Assembly (NCBI GenBank): GCA_051873875.1
Contig: JBJEFI010000172.1
Coordinates: 1 to 23,237, forward strand
Reading direction: 5' to 3'
Length of the DNA stretch: 23,237 nucleotides
Source of the DNA: JBJEFI01 sp051873875
GTDB lineage: Bacteria > Bacillota > Bacilli > Bacillales > Bacillaceae_G
Under the pieces are notes generated by a model that worked only from the letters and a program-made list of their open reading frames with translations, was not told where the DNA came from and searched no databases. Positions 15,456 to 23,081 of this stretch are shown piece after piece; the first letter of the stretch is position 1; every line of letters begins with the position of its first letter. Both the position numbers and the translations under genes were made by a program.

Positions 15456-15481
15456 AAAGAAAACTCGACAATTGTCGAGTT
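15456..15481 (-). terminator. Terminator of the MFS pseudogene (copy 1)
   Basis: The palindrome AACTCGACAATTGTCGAGTT is followed by TTTCTTT on the minus strand. It is identical to the hairpin after the intact MFS gene. Confidence 0.75.
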
Positions 15482-15484
15482 CTT

Positions 15485-16199
15485 TTACATTTCTATCTGT
15501 TGCATTTTTTACATATTTTGGTGTAGGCAGTCAATAGATAAATAAACAACACCTGCAATGATACAGCCAATTCCTACGATAGAAAAGAGCAAACCACCTT
15601 GTTTTAATTCCAATAAATAACCACCTAATAAAGGACCAAGCGCTCCTCCAACAATCCAATGTAAGCCTGCTGCCCCATATACGTACCACGAAGATACTCT
15701 AGTGCGATATTGGCAACGAATTCCATTTGAACGGGTGACATAACCATCTCTCCAGTCGTCAAAACAGTCATTCCAATCAATAATGCAATTATAATAATCC
15801 ATTTATCACTCGTTACCACTCCGAAATAAATCGGCAACCAGCCAATACTTAATAACCCTATACCCAAAAAGATAGCTCCATATAACATCGTCCTGCCAAT
15901 TGGTTCATTTGCTGCCCATCTTGAAATTTGAAATTGGCAAAAAACAACTAACGCACCATTCAACACTAGCATGTAAGCATAAGGACTATTAACACAAAAA
16001 ATATGATTCATTTCATTATCAATATGAACTGACAACATTCCTTCTGCTTGTGTAAATCTCATTGAAATAACAATCCCTGTCACAATAAAAAATAATAATA
16101 GCTTATCATTCATAACAATTCCAATAATGGATTGCTTTTCTTCCTCTTACTTTAGTTTTTGAAGATCCTTTGGAAAGGTCTCCTTTATCATAAATAAAA
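15485..16199 (-). pseudogene. Truncated, frameshifted MFS transporter remnant
   Basis: This remnant corresponds to about the last 230 residues of the intact MFS protein encoded at 17982-19244. Three lesions are visible. The first is an in-frame TAA in the central loop, after FPKDLQKLK. The second is a one-base deletion near 15670, where the copy has four C and the intact gene five. This splits the reading after GTYMG, and helices 11-12 continue in another frame. The third is a small deletion near the end that gives a premature stop at LHQNM. The N-terminal six helices and start codon are absent. At the 5' break the sequence runs into the terminator of the beta-helix gene. Many substitutions show the copy is old. 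Confidence 0.9.
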
Positions 16200-16244
16200 A
16201 AGACTGTAGGCAAACCCGAATTTCTCCGAGTTTGTCTACAGTCT
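16195..16244 (-). terminator. Terminator after the beta-helix protein gene
   Basis: A 15-bp stem (AGACTGTAGACAAAC against GTTTGCCTACAGTCT on the minus strand) is followed by TTTTTTATTT. The T tail coincides with the breakpoint of the MFS remnant. Confidence 0.88.
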
Positions 16245-16268
16245 GACATAGAATTAATTCTACTCTTT

Positions 16269-17798
16269 TTACTTACCATAAGAATTTATAATATTAGATA
16301 CACTAAATTCTTTCACATTACTTACACTTAATTGACTACCTTTAGTATAAGTACCATTATAATAAATACCATATTTTAAAGTACCAGTTGTACTACCACC
16401 AGAATATAAAGTATATGTTCCTTTAGTAAGCTTATCACTACTTATAATAATTGTTTTAAATGCTTTGGTAGATTTAAACGAGGCAATAACATCATTACCT
16501 TCATCTAATAGAGTAACTAAAGTATTGGCTGATATAGTACTATCTAAAGTAAATGTTAACGTTTTTTGTTTAGATGATGTTTGAGGTTTTTCTAACATAT
16601 CTGAACCAACTGCTACAACAGTACCACCATTAATAGTATAACCATTCTCAGAATCAATACCGCTATCTCCTCCAACATCACTACCCATTACAAATAATGT
16701 ACCTCCATTAATAGTAATCTTATCATTAGAGTCAATACCATCACCACCAGCATCCACATAGATAGTACCATCATTAATAGTTATTGTACCACCATTATCG
16801 CCACCAGCATTAATACCATCATCTGGACTAGTTATTTTAATCGTACCACCATTAATAGTAATATCTTGATCCGAAGTAGCAATACCTTCCCCTTCTGTTT
16901 GATTGCCATTGACAATAATTGTTCCTTCGCCATCAAAGATTAAAGGTATTTCACCATAAATAACGCCATCATAGTCCGTTTTACCACCATCAGACAAAGT
17001 ATTAGTTGTACCTTCTTTAGAAGATATAGTAACAGAATCACCTTTTAAAGCTGCTATAGCTGCGGTTGATGTATTAGCTATTGTTACATTATCTAATATT
17101 AGAGTAACATTTCCTTCATCAACATTAATAAATAAAGCATGTTTTAAACTGCCTGTTAAAGTATAAGTACCTGCTGATGCAATAGTAATATCTTTATCAT
17201 AATCATCTAGATTAATATTAGTATCATCAACTACATTAGATGTATCCACATCAACACTTTCTTTTTCGACTTCGTCTTCTCCTACCGGTGTTAACCTTGC
17301 ATATTTATCTTCTTCATTATTTAAAAAGTAATTATTAGTAATATAAACATCTCCAAAGGTAAGAATCGATGTAAGAAGGACCATACTTAAAAGATAAATA
17401 ATTACTTTATCACTATTAATAAATGTTTCTTTAAATCCTTTTTTATTAAATATTGACATAAGTAAATAAATCAATAGGATACTTGTAATTAAACTTTCTA
17501 TACCAAAGTAAATATAATATTCAGTTGTCAAGGACTTTTGATTAGCTATATTAATCATCTTTCCTTTTTCTGGTGCTGCACCATTATTTGGCATATTATT
17601 ATTTTTATTTGTCATCTCATCATTCATATTAGGTGGTGGATTACCTTCATTCATATCAGGTGGTGCCATATTTGTTGTAGCATTATCTTCCATATTAACT
17701 GTTAATTCTTCATTAGCACTATTCATAGTATGATACATAGAAAATAAGCCTAAAATAATTAAAATAATAAATATAATATTTTTTATTGCTCTTTTCAT
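16269..17798 (-). CDS. Membrane-anchored beta-helix carbohydrate-binding protein (Cthe_2159/DUF4353-like)
   Basis: A 509-residue protein. Helix 1 (7-22) is followed by a Met/Asn/Pro-rich low-complexity stretch (35-80). Two more membrane helices (about 97-117 and 131-150) precede an acidic linker. From about 195 to 400 a right-handed parallel beta-helix shows repeated ITINGGT/TINDGT turns and DDGIN, GDGID and DSGID loops that look suited to calcium binding. A C-terminal beta domain (410-509) follows. The helix and C-terminal domain resemble the Cthe_2159 family, which binds plant polysaccharides. The ATG at 17798 has AGGGGGAG upstream, and the scaffold gap begins 14 bases beyond it, so upstream operon partners may be hidden. 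Role inferred: surface-displayed glycan binding or cell-surface structure. It lies between two MFS copies and looks acquired. Confidence 0.85.
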   Translation of the reverse strand: MKRAIKNIIFIILIILGLFSMYHTMNSANEELTVNMEDNATTNMAPPDMNEGNPPPNMNDEMTNKNNNMPNNGAAPEKGKMINIANQKSLTTEYYIYFGIESLITSILLIYLLMSIFNKKGFKETFINSDKVIIYLLSMVLLTSILTFGDVYITNNYFLNNEEDKYARLTPVGEDEVEKESVDVDTSNVVDDTNINLDDYDKDITIASAGTYTLTGSLKHALFINVDEGNVTLILDNVTIANTSTAAIAALKGDSVTISSKEGTTNTLSDGGKTDYDGVIYGEIPLIFDGEGTIIVNGNQTEGEGIATSDQDITINGGTIKITSPDDGINAGGDNGGTITINDGTIYVDAGGDGIDSNDKITINGGTLFVMGSDVGGDSGIDSENGYTINGGTVVAVGSDMLEKPQTSSKQKTLTFTLDSTISANTLVTLLDEGNDVIASFKSTKAFKTIIISSDKLTKGTYTLYSGGSTTGTLKYGIYYNGTYTKGSQLSVSNVKEFSVSNIINSYGK

Positions 17799-17812
17799 TT
17801 TTCTCCCCCTAT

Positions 17813-17912
17813 NNNNNNNNNNNNNNNNNNNNNNNNNNNNNNNNNNNNNNNNNNNNNNNNNNNNNNNNNNNNNNNNNNNNNNNNNNNNNNNNNNNNNNNN
17901 NNNNNNNNNNNN
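17813..17912. other. Scaffold gap (100 N) upstream of the beta-helix gene
   Basis: Exactly 100 N, replacing the promoter or upstream neighbours of the beta-helix gene. The true length is unknown. Confidence 0.95.
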
Positions 17913-17933
17913 AATTAACTGCATCGGTTCTTC

Positions 17934-18700
17934 ATTTAAAAACAGTTAGCATAAAGAAAACTCGACAATTGTCGAGTTCTTTTACATCTCCATATTTTGT
18001 ATTTCTTTCACATATTTTTCATGTAAACGATCAATCGATAAATAAACAACACCTGCAATCATACAGCCAATTCCTAAGATAGAAAAGAGCAATCCACCTT
18101 GCTTTAATTCCAATAAATATCCACCTAATAAAGGACCAAGCGCTCCTCCAACAATCCACTGTAAGCCAGCTGCCCCCATATACGTACCACGAAGATGCTC
18201 TGGTGCGATATTGGCAACGAATGTCATTTGAACAGGTGACATAACCATCTCTCCAATCGTCAAAACAGTCATTCCAATTAACATAGCAACTAGGATTATC
18301 CATCGTTCACTATTTGCTGCACCAAAATAAACAGGTAGCCAACCGATACTTAATAATCCGATTCCAAAAAAGATGGCACCATATAACATCGTCCTGCCAA
18401 TTGGTTTATCTGCTGCCCATCTTGAAATTTGAAATTGACAAAACACAACTAATGCACCATTCAGCGCTAGCATGTATGCATAGGGACTATTATTACCAAA
18501 AATATGATTCATTTCATTATCAATATGTACAGGTAACATCCCTTCTGCTTGTGTAAATCCCATTGAAATAATAATGCCTGTTACAATAAAAAATAGTAAT
18601 AGCTTATCGTTGATAATAACTCGAAGAATTGATTGTTTTTCTTCCTCTTGCTTAGGTTTTTGAATATTTTTTGGCAAGGTCTCCTTTATCATAAATAAAA
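17934..18700. repeat. Diverged direct repeat, copy 2 (within the intact MFS gene)
   Basis: This is the partner of 15437-16199. It covers the terminator and the last 240 or so codons of the intact MFS gene. Confidence 0.88.
17953..17978 (-). terminator. Terminator after the MFS transporter gene
   Basis: The perfect 20-bp palindrome AACTCGACAATTGTCGAGTT (17959-17978) is followed by TTTCTTT on the minus strand, four bases beyond the stop. Confidence 0.85.
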
Positions 18701-19244
18701 GCAGTAAACAGTAAAAAAAGTGAGAACTTGCACTTACTAAGAAGATTGTTTCTTTTGAGAAAACAATAACAGATGCCCCAATTAATGGTCCAATGGCCGC
18801 GCCAATGTTATGTCCCATTCTTAATAACCCATAAGCTTCTGTTCGCTTTTCTTCCGCTGTCACATCTGCAACCATGGCAGAAGCAGCAGGATGAAATAAG
18901 GAATTCCATATTCCATTCATGGCAGATAAGAATAAATAGGCGATAAAACCATCAAAAAAAACAAACCCTAAAAGGGTAATTCCATTTCCAAGCATCGATA
19001 CAACCATAATTGGTTTCCGTCCAAATATATCGGAAATTCGCCCACCTACTAATGAACCTAATGTTGCCATAACCGGTCCAACGGCAATAACAAGTCCTAC
19101 TTGTACCATTGAATCAACACTATCTTTTAAATACAAAGCAAAAAATGGCATCAACATCATGAATGTTATTCCATTTAATGTTTCTCCAGCAAATCGAATC
19201 CAGACAGACCGATCCATTTCTCTTAACGATTGCCAACTATTCAT
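17982..19244 (-). CDS. MFS transporter (12-helix, drug-efflux type)
   Basis: A 420-residue major facilitator with two six-helix halves joined by a charged loop (KNIQKPKQEEEKQS, about 196-209). The family motif A GGRISDIFGRKP follows helix 2 and is intact. GHNIGAAIGPLIGA (helix 5) resembles motif C of efflux antiporters. The ATG has a GGGGTGAGG site and a plausible promoter upstream. A proton-driven drug or metabolite exporter is the likely role, and the substrate is unknown. It is monocistronic. The 3' half is duplicated as a decayed copy about 2.5 kb downstream. Confidence 0.92.
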   Translation of the reverse strand: MNSWQSLREMDRSVWIRFAGETLNGITFMMLMPFFALYLKDSVDSMVQVGLVIAVGPVMATLGSLVGGRISDIFGRKPIMVVSMLGNGITLLGFVFFDGFIAYLFLSAMNGIWNSLFHPAASAMVADVTAEEKRTEAYGLLRMGHNIGAAIGPLIGASVIVFSKETIFLVSASSHFFYCLLLLFMIKETLPKNIQKPKQEEEKQSILRVIINDKLLLFFIVTGIIISMGFTQAEGMLPVHIDNEMNHIFGNNSPYAYMLALNGALVVFCQFQISRWAADKPIGRTMLYGAIFFGIGLLSIGWLPVYFGAANSERWIILVAMLIGMTVLTIGEMVMSPVQMTFVANIAPEHLRGTYMGAAGLQWIVGGALGPLLGGYLLELKQGGLLFSILGIGCMIAGVVYLSIDRLHEKYVKEIQNMEM

Positions 19245-19274
19245 AACACCTCACCCCATTTCATCTACTAAACA

Positions 19275-19303
19275 ATCATAATATAATCTTCAAGTGAAGT
19301 CGA
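19275..19303 (-). promoter_or_regulatory. Possible sigma-A promoter of the MFS gene
   Basis: On the minus strand TCGACT (19298-19303) and TATGAT (19275-19280) are 17 bp apart, about 30 bases ahead of the start codon. Confidence 0.4.
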
Positions 19304-19370
19304 TATATTCTAATTTTTATGAAAATTACCTACACATATACCTGTCCTCTCATTTTTACATTTTTTATAC

Positions 19371-19406
19371 AATAAAAAAGAACCTAGAAATCTTCTAGGC
19401 TCTTTT
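19371..19406 (-). terminator. Terminator after cutC
   Basis: AAAAGAGCCTAGAA pairs with TTCTAGGTTCTTTT (one mismatch) on the minus strand and is followed by TTATT. It ends two bases from the cutC stop. Confidence 0.85.
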
Positions 19407-19408
19407 CC

Positions 19409-20080
19409 TTATGCTAATCGTTTTACTAATGCTGTTAATTTCTCTTCGTCAATTTCACCAAATGGATTGTTGTCTACACGAACGGCTGTCCCAAAATGGA
19501 AATCGGTATTATTTGTAAGTTGTTTTATTTGATCAATATTATCAAACGTTAAACCACCGCCTAATAAAAGACGAATATGACCACTATGTACACTCATTTC
19601 ATTTATTTTATCAATATTATCTAAAATATTGCCTAATCCACCAGCTGTTAGTACGTTCGTAATCCCTTTATACTTACTTAATACCTTCATTGACTCCACA
19701 ACATCTGTTTCTTCAATTGCTTTATGGAATGTCACTTCTAATCCTTCTGCTGCTTCAAGCAACTCTTGTAAATGTTCTTCATGAATGTGGTTATTTCCAT
19801 CAAGCATACCAAGAACAATTCCGTTTGCACCTAGTTGTTTTACAATTTCAATGTCTTTTTTCATAATCTTTATATCTTGATCTGTATAAACAAAGCTTTT
19901 TGCATGATGACGAATCATTACATTAACAGGAATGTTTACTGCATTAACAACTGCTTCAATAAGTCCATAACTTGGTGTTACACCACCTTCTGTTAATGCG
20001 CTTACAAGTTCAATTCGATCTCCACCACATTTTTCAATAGCAATTGCATCTTCTACTGTCATTCCAATAATTTCAATCAT
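19409..20080 (-). CDS. cutC: CutC family protein
   Basis: A 223-residue TIM-barrel protein of the CutC (PF03932) family, linked in early work to copper homeostasis. Its biochemical role is still uncertain. Family motifs are GGDRIELVSALTEGGVTPSYG (split here: GGDRIEL at 19-25, then TEGGVTPS), VMIRHHAKSFVYT, GLEVTFHKAIEE, LTAGGLGN and FGTAVR at the end. Length is close to the usual 200-250 residues. AGAGGA lies seven bases before the ATG. It has its own terminator and appears monocistronic. No copper-transport gene is nearby. Confidence 0.93.
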   Translation of the reverse strand: MIEIIGMTVEDAIAIEKCGGDRIELVSALTEGGVTPSYGLIEAVVNAVNIPVNVMIRHHAKSFVYTDQDIKIMKKDIEIVKQLGANGIVLGMLDGNNHIHEEHLQELLEAAEGLEVTFHKAIEETDVVESMKVLSKYKGITNVLTAGGLGNILDNIDKINEMSVHSGHIRLLLGGGLTFDNIDQIKQLTNNTDFHFGTAVRVDNNPFGEIDEEKLTALVKRLA

Positions 20081-20130
20081 TTTCCAATCCTCTTTCTTTA
20101 TTATTCACAATAATTTTATCGTAAAATAAT

Positions 20131-20160
20131 AAAAAGACCAAGAGAATTCTTAGTCTTTTT
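20131..20160 (-). terminator. Terminator overlapping the end of the YneR-like gene
   Basis: AAAAAGACTAAGA pairs with TCTTGGTCTTTTT (one G-U) on the minus strand. The gene's stop codon (20150-20152) is inside the stem. Confidence 0.85.
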
Positions 20161-20443
20161 GATAGTGAAATTGAATTTCTTCTAATTTAGGATCTAAATC
20201 AACACGTAAGTCATGCTCTTTAAAGTACCATTCATCTTCTTGTGCAATGAAAAATGTTATGCCATCTTCTACTGTTGAAATAGAGTCTTCTTTAAATTCT
20301 TCTTTCGATAAACCTAAGGAGAATCCTTTTTGAACCGTACTGCAACCACCATAACGAATGAAAAAACGAACAGCCTCACCACTTTTGACATCCATTTCTT
20401 CTTTAAACCAATTTAGCGCATCTTTTTCAATGATTATTTTCAT
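20150..20443 (-). CDS. YneR-like HesB/IscA family protein
   Basis: A 97-residue protein of the HesB/YneR branch of the iron-sulfur assembly (IscA-like) fold. The start MKIIIEKDALNWFKEEM, the segment VRFFIRYGGCSTVQKGFSLGL and the YFKEHDLRVDLDP end are typical. Only one cysteine (in GGCS) is visible, whereas true A-type carriers have three. Iron-sulfur transfer is therefore unproven, and the Bacillus members have no firm function. GAGGT precedes the ATG. It is a single gene with its own terminator. Confidence 0.88.
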   Translation of the reverse strand: MKIIIEKDALNWFKEEMDVKSGEAVRFFIRYGGCSTVQKGFSLGLSKEEFKEDSISTVEDGITFFIAQEDEWYFKEHDLRVDLDPKLEEIQFHYQKD

Positions 20444-20516
20444 CTATATCAACCTCGTTAATTGTTTAGTAAGATAAGATTATCTTTAATTGATTCATTA
20501 TACAAGGAATCTGCTT

Positions 20517-21209
20517 TTATAGTCTTACTTCCACTTCATTTCTTATTTCAAGTTCATCCGGCATAACCATACAATCATAAGCAAGAATTTGTACTCCTTT
20601 TTCTTTGGCGTATATTAAAGCATCAGCAAACTCAGGATGCATTTTTCGGTTTGGCATAAAATAAGTTACTCCTTTCATTTGAATAACAAATAAAAGGTAA
20701 CATTCATACCCCTCCGCCTGTGCCTCACATAACTCATATACATGCTTTACACCACGTTCCGTTTTTGCATCTGGAAAAAGAACAACATTATCCTCTTCTA
20801 ACGTTACTCCTTTTACTTCCATAAAAATCTTCTTCGTTTCCGTTTCTATGTATACATCAAATCGTGATTTTTTATATGTTTTTTCCATTTTAATTTCTTT
20901 TATTTCCTCTCCATAAGGAAGGTGAATTTTCTTATTTACTAGCGCCTCATAAGCAACTTTATTTGGTACTTGTGAATCCATATTAATAAGACGATTTCCT
21001 TTTTCAACAGCAATAAGGGAATACTTCGTTTTTCGATTTGGATTATCACTTTCTTCTAAATAAACAGTTACGCCTTCAATTAATAATTCCTTACATTTTC
21101 CTGTATTTTTTACATGAACAACTTCCACTTGTCCATTTACTTCACAATGGGCAATAAATCGATTTGGTCTTTTTATAAATGTTGCTTTGATTATATTTTT
21201 ATATTTCAT
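20517..21209 (-). CDS. sfsA: SfsA family DNA/RNA nuclease-like protein
   Basis: A 230-residue SfsA protein. The N-terminal OB-fold region contains FIKRPNRFIAHCEVNG and VKNTGKCKELL. The C-terminal nuclease-like domain has KSRFDVYIE and FMEVKGVTL, a PD-(D/E)xK-like set, then FPDAKTERGVKH. The name comes from sugar fermentation stimulation in E. coli; a nucleic-acid role is suggested by the fold. I chose the ATG at 21209 because GGAG lies nine bases upstream and the family begins MKY. The ATG at 21227 would add six residues without a ribosome site. Confidence 0.93.
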   Translation of the reverse strand: MKYKNIIKATFIKRPNRFIAHCEVNGQVEVVHVKNTGKCKELLIEGVTVYLEESDNPNRKTKYSLIAVEKGNRLINMDSQVPNKVAYEALVNKKIHLPYGEEIKEIKMEKTYKKSRFDVYIETETKKIFMEVKGVTLEEDNVVLFPDAKTERGVKHVYELCEAQAEGYECYLLFVIQMKGVTYFMPNRKMHPEFADALIYAKEKGVQILAYDCMVMPDELEIRNEVEVRL

Positions 21210-21261
21210 TTTAATCGTCTCCAGCATTTTTCTAATATTCTATCCACAGTATACATAAATC

Positions 21262-21289
21262 AAGGAACATTTATCGAAAAATGTTCCTT
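21262..21289 (-). terminator. Probable terminator after the NAT gene
   Basis: A perfect 10-bp stem AAGGAACATT / AATGTTCCTT with an 8-nt loop lies seven bases beyond the NAT stop. The T tail is weak (TTGATTT), so efficiency is uncertain. Confidence 0.55.
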
Positions 21290-21296
21290 CACATTC

Positions 21297-22046
21297 TTAA
21301 TAAGATATTTGAAAGTATTCTTGTAATCCTTGTTTCCATTCCTCTTCAGAAGTAATAGGAAATTCCTTTACTTCTTCCAGTGTCGTTACCTTCAATTTTT
21401 CTTCCTTTAATGTTACTCTCCCATTTTCAGTTATTCGACTTATCAATCGTTTTTGGGTAAAAAAGGTGTCTGGACTTGTTTCATAATAATGGCATTGAGG
21501 ATGAAATTCTTCCAATTTACGAGGTTCTGTTGAAAAAGTAAACAGCTTCATCCATACTCCCTCTTCCTGCTTCATTACAAGATAATTTTGTTCATCTACT
21601 TGTTTTACTTCATAAGTCCCATTTGCATCCTTATATGTAAATCCACCTTCAATAACCAATGGATATAAAAATCCACCCCCAACTCCTACATCGACTAAAT
21701 AATTTTTATCTAGTTGAACAAGTAATGCAAGATGAGAGCAATCTGGATTATAAGCCTCCTTCTCTTCATTCCAAAGACTTGCAGAAAGAAAGGAAACATC
21801 ATAACCTAACTCCGTTAATACCCAATGCAACAACGTATTTGTTTCAAAACAAATACCACCTCGATTACTTCCTACAAGCTTATCAAAAAGATCCTTTGTA
21901 TTCATGCTTAATTTAACACCATTCATAATATCTAGGTTTTCAAATGGAACTTTTAATAAATGATGTTTATGAATGTCATAAAGCATTTGTTTTTTATCTT
22001 CTATTTCTTTTACACCAATATAGTTTAAGTATGATTGAACTTGCAT
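21297..22046 (-). CDS. Arylamine N-acetyltransferase (NAT)
   Basis: A 249-residue NAT, which moves an acetyl group from acetyl-CoA to arylamines or hydrazines. The catalytic triad is complete: Cys66 in RGGICFE, His105 in CSHLALLV and Asp119 in LVDVGVG. The N-terminal HLLKVPFENLD segment is also conserved. AGGAGG precedes the ATG. It starts ten bases after the stop of the GNAT gene, so the two form an operon. The natural substrate is unknown. Bacillus NATs are best known for xenobiotic amines. Confidence 0.94.
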   Translation of the reverse strand: MQVQSYLNYIGVKEIEDKKQMLYDIHKHHLLKVPFENLDIMNGVKLSMNTKDLFDKLVGSNRGGICFETNTLLHWVLTELGYDVSFLSASLWNEEKEAYNPDCSHLALLVQLDKNYLVDVGVGGGFLYPLVIEGGFTYKDANGTYEVKQVDEQNYLVMKQEEGVWMKLFTFSTEPRKLEEFHPQCHYYETSPDTFFTQKRLISRITENGRVTLKEEKLKVTTLEEVKEFPITSEEEWKQGLQEYFQISY

Positions 22047-22056
22047 ATATTGCCTC

Positions 22057-22617
22057 CTATTTAATAATTGAATAGATGCATGTATCTGTCAGGCGGGTTC
22101 CATCTGCTGACATGGAATCTTGCTTCAATATACCATCTAATTCAAAACCTAATCGCTCTGGGATTGCACGACTGTTTGCATTTTCAACATCACAACGAAT
22201 TTCAATTCTTCTTGCTTGTAACTCATCCAATGCAAATTTTACAATTCCTGCTACCGCTTCAGTCATATACCCTTTTTTCCTATAATCGCTATGAATCCAA
22301 TAGCCAATTTCAAAGCGACGAACATCCCAATCAATTCGATGTAATCCACTAGATGCAACAAACTCTCCAGTTTCTTTTAAAAACACTAATAAACGTAAAT
22401 CTTCTCGCTTTAAAAAGTTTGCATGAGCTTGACGAATATTCATTTCTGTTTGCTCTAACACAGGTATTTCTTGTGCAAATGGCATCCAAGGCTTTAGTTC
22501 ATTAAATGATGCTACAATTCCATCATACACTACTTTGCCATCCCCTGGTTGTGGCATTCGAATAATAAGCCTTTCTGTTTCAAATTGTGTCGGAAAATCA
22601 ATTAATATCGGATTCAT
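22057..22617 (-). CDS. GNAT family acetyltransferase (RimJ/RimL-like)
   Basis: A 186-residue GNAT-fold acetyltransferase of the RimJ/RimL type. It opens with FETERLIIRMPQPGDG, has the acetyl-CoA-binding motif A YRKKGYMTEA with the strand FEIGYWIH before it, and ends with the motif B helix region ENANSRAIPERLGFELDG. The family acetylates ribosomal protein N termini, antibiotics or small amines, and the sequence does not say which. AAGGAGG gives a strong start. It is first of a two-gene operon with the arylamine N-acetyltransferase. Confidence 0.92.
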   Translation of the reverse strand: MNPILIDFPTQFETERLIIRMPQPGDGKVVYDGIVASFNELKPWMPFAQEIPVLEQTEMNIRQAHANFLKREDLRLLVFLKETGEFVASSGLHRIDWDVRRFEIGYWIHSDYRKKGYMTEAVAGIVKFALDELQARRIEIRCDVENANSRAIPERLGFELDGILKQDSMSADGTRLTDTCIYSIIK

Positions 22618-22711
22618 TTTTTATCCTCCTTGTCCATCTTTTATGATATAATTTTTGAAAATTTAAATTTTTATTTATCATCATACCATAAAAAACGAAT
22701 GGGGAATGTAA

Positions 22712-23068
22712 ATGTTAGAAAAAACAATTTGGTTTATGATTAGAAGAATACCGGTACTTTTTACTATTTTTTTATTAGCGTTCTTTCCCTTTTTAGGTAC
22801 GCATGTAACAGGAAAAGAGGCATCTGAATTTTATCTACTTTCTGGTATCATTGTTACAGTTGGAATAATTGCGATAGCAGGTAATTGGGGAAATTCCTTT
22901 ATAGGTATGGCGGAAGATATGGCGGAAAGTTTGGCTGGAGGAAGTATACATTTAGAAAAAGTGGATAAAAAGTTTAAGTTTTATAAATCTCACTCCTTCC
23001 TTGTTGCAATCCTATATACAATTGTTGCCATTATTATTACATACTACAAATATAAAACTTACTTTTAG
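22712..23068 (+). CDS. Unknown small membrane protein
   Basis: I do not recognise this 118-residue protein. Three hydrophobic segments are visible: about 12-31, 40-58 and 95-113. Between the last two lies an amphipathic stretch (GMAEDMAESLAGGSIHLEKVDKK, described by its acidic MAEDMAESLAGG core) that could lie on the membrane surface. The ribosome site is GGGGAA, moderate. It is followed after 13 bases by a 2H-phosphoesterase gene on the same strand, so the two may be co-transcribed. The reading frame is real to judge by its ribosome site, hydrophobic pattern and tidy stop before the next gene. Its function is unknown. Confidence 0.7.
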   Translation: MLEKTIWFMIRRIPVLFTIFLLAFFPFLGTHVTGKEASEFYLLSGIIVTVGIIAIAGNWGNSFIGMAEDMAESLAGGSIHLEKVDKKFKFYKSHSFLVAILYTIVAIIITYYKYKTYF

Positions 23069-23081
23069 GAGTGAATAACTC

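Larger units (their letters stand above)
15437..16199. repeat. Diverged direct repeat, copy 1 (MFS 3' end plus terminator)
   Basis: About 763 bases match 17934-18700 from ATTTAAAAAC at one end to ATAAATAAAA at the other, by eye well over 80% identical. The match includes the terminator palindrome. It breaks sharply at both ends. Confidence 0.88.

Noticed and set aside
15509..15802. Separate 97-residue gene
   Set aside because: Its end matches MFS helices 11-12 after a one-base deletion, and its start is out-of-frame sequence. It is part of the MFS pseudogene.
16249..16262. Palindrome TAGAATTAATTCTA between the beta-helix gene and its terminator
   Set aside because: A short AT-rich palindrome with no second copy or context. 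It may be chance or part of the terminator stem base.
20471..20486. AAGATAAGATTATCTT inverted repeat between sfsA and the YneR-like gene
   Set aside because: The stem is AT-rich with a two-base loop and no T tail. Nothing supports an operator or terminator role.
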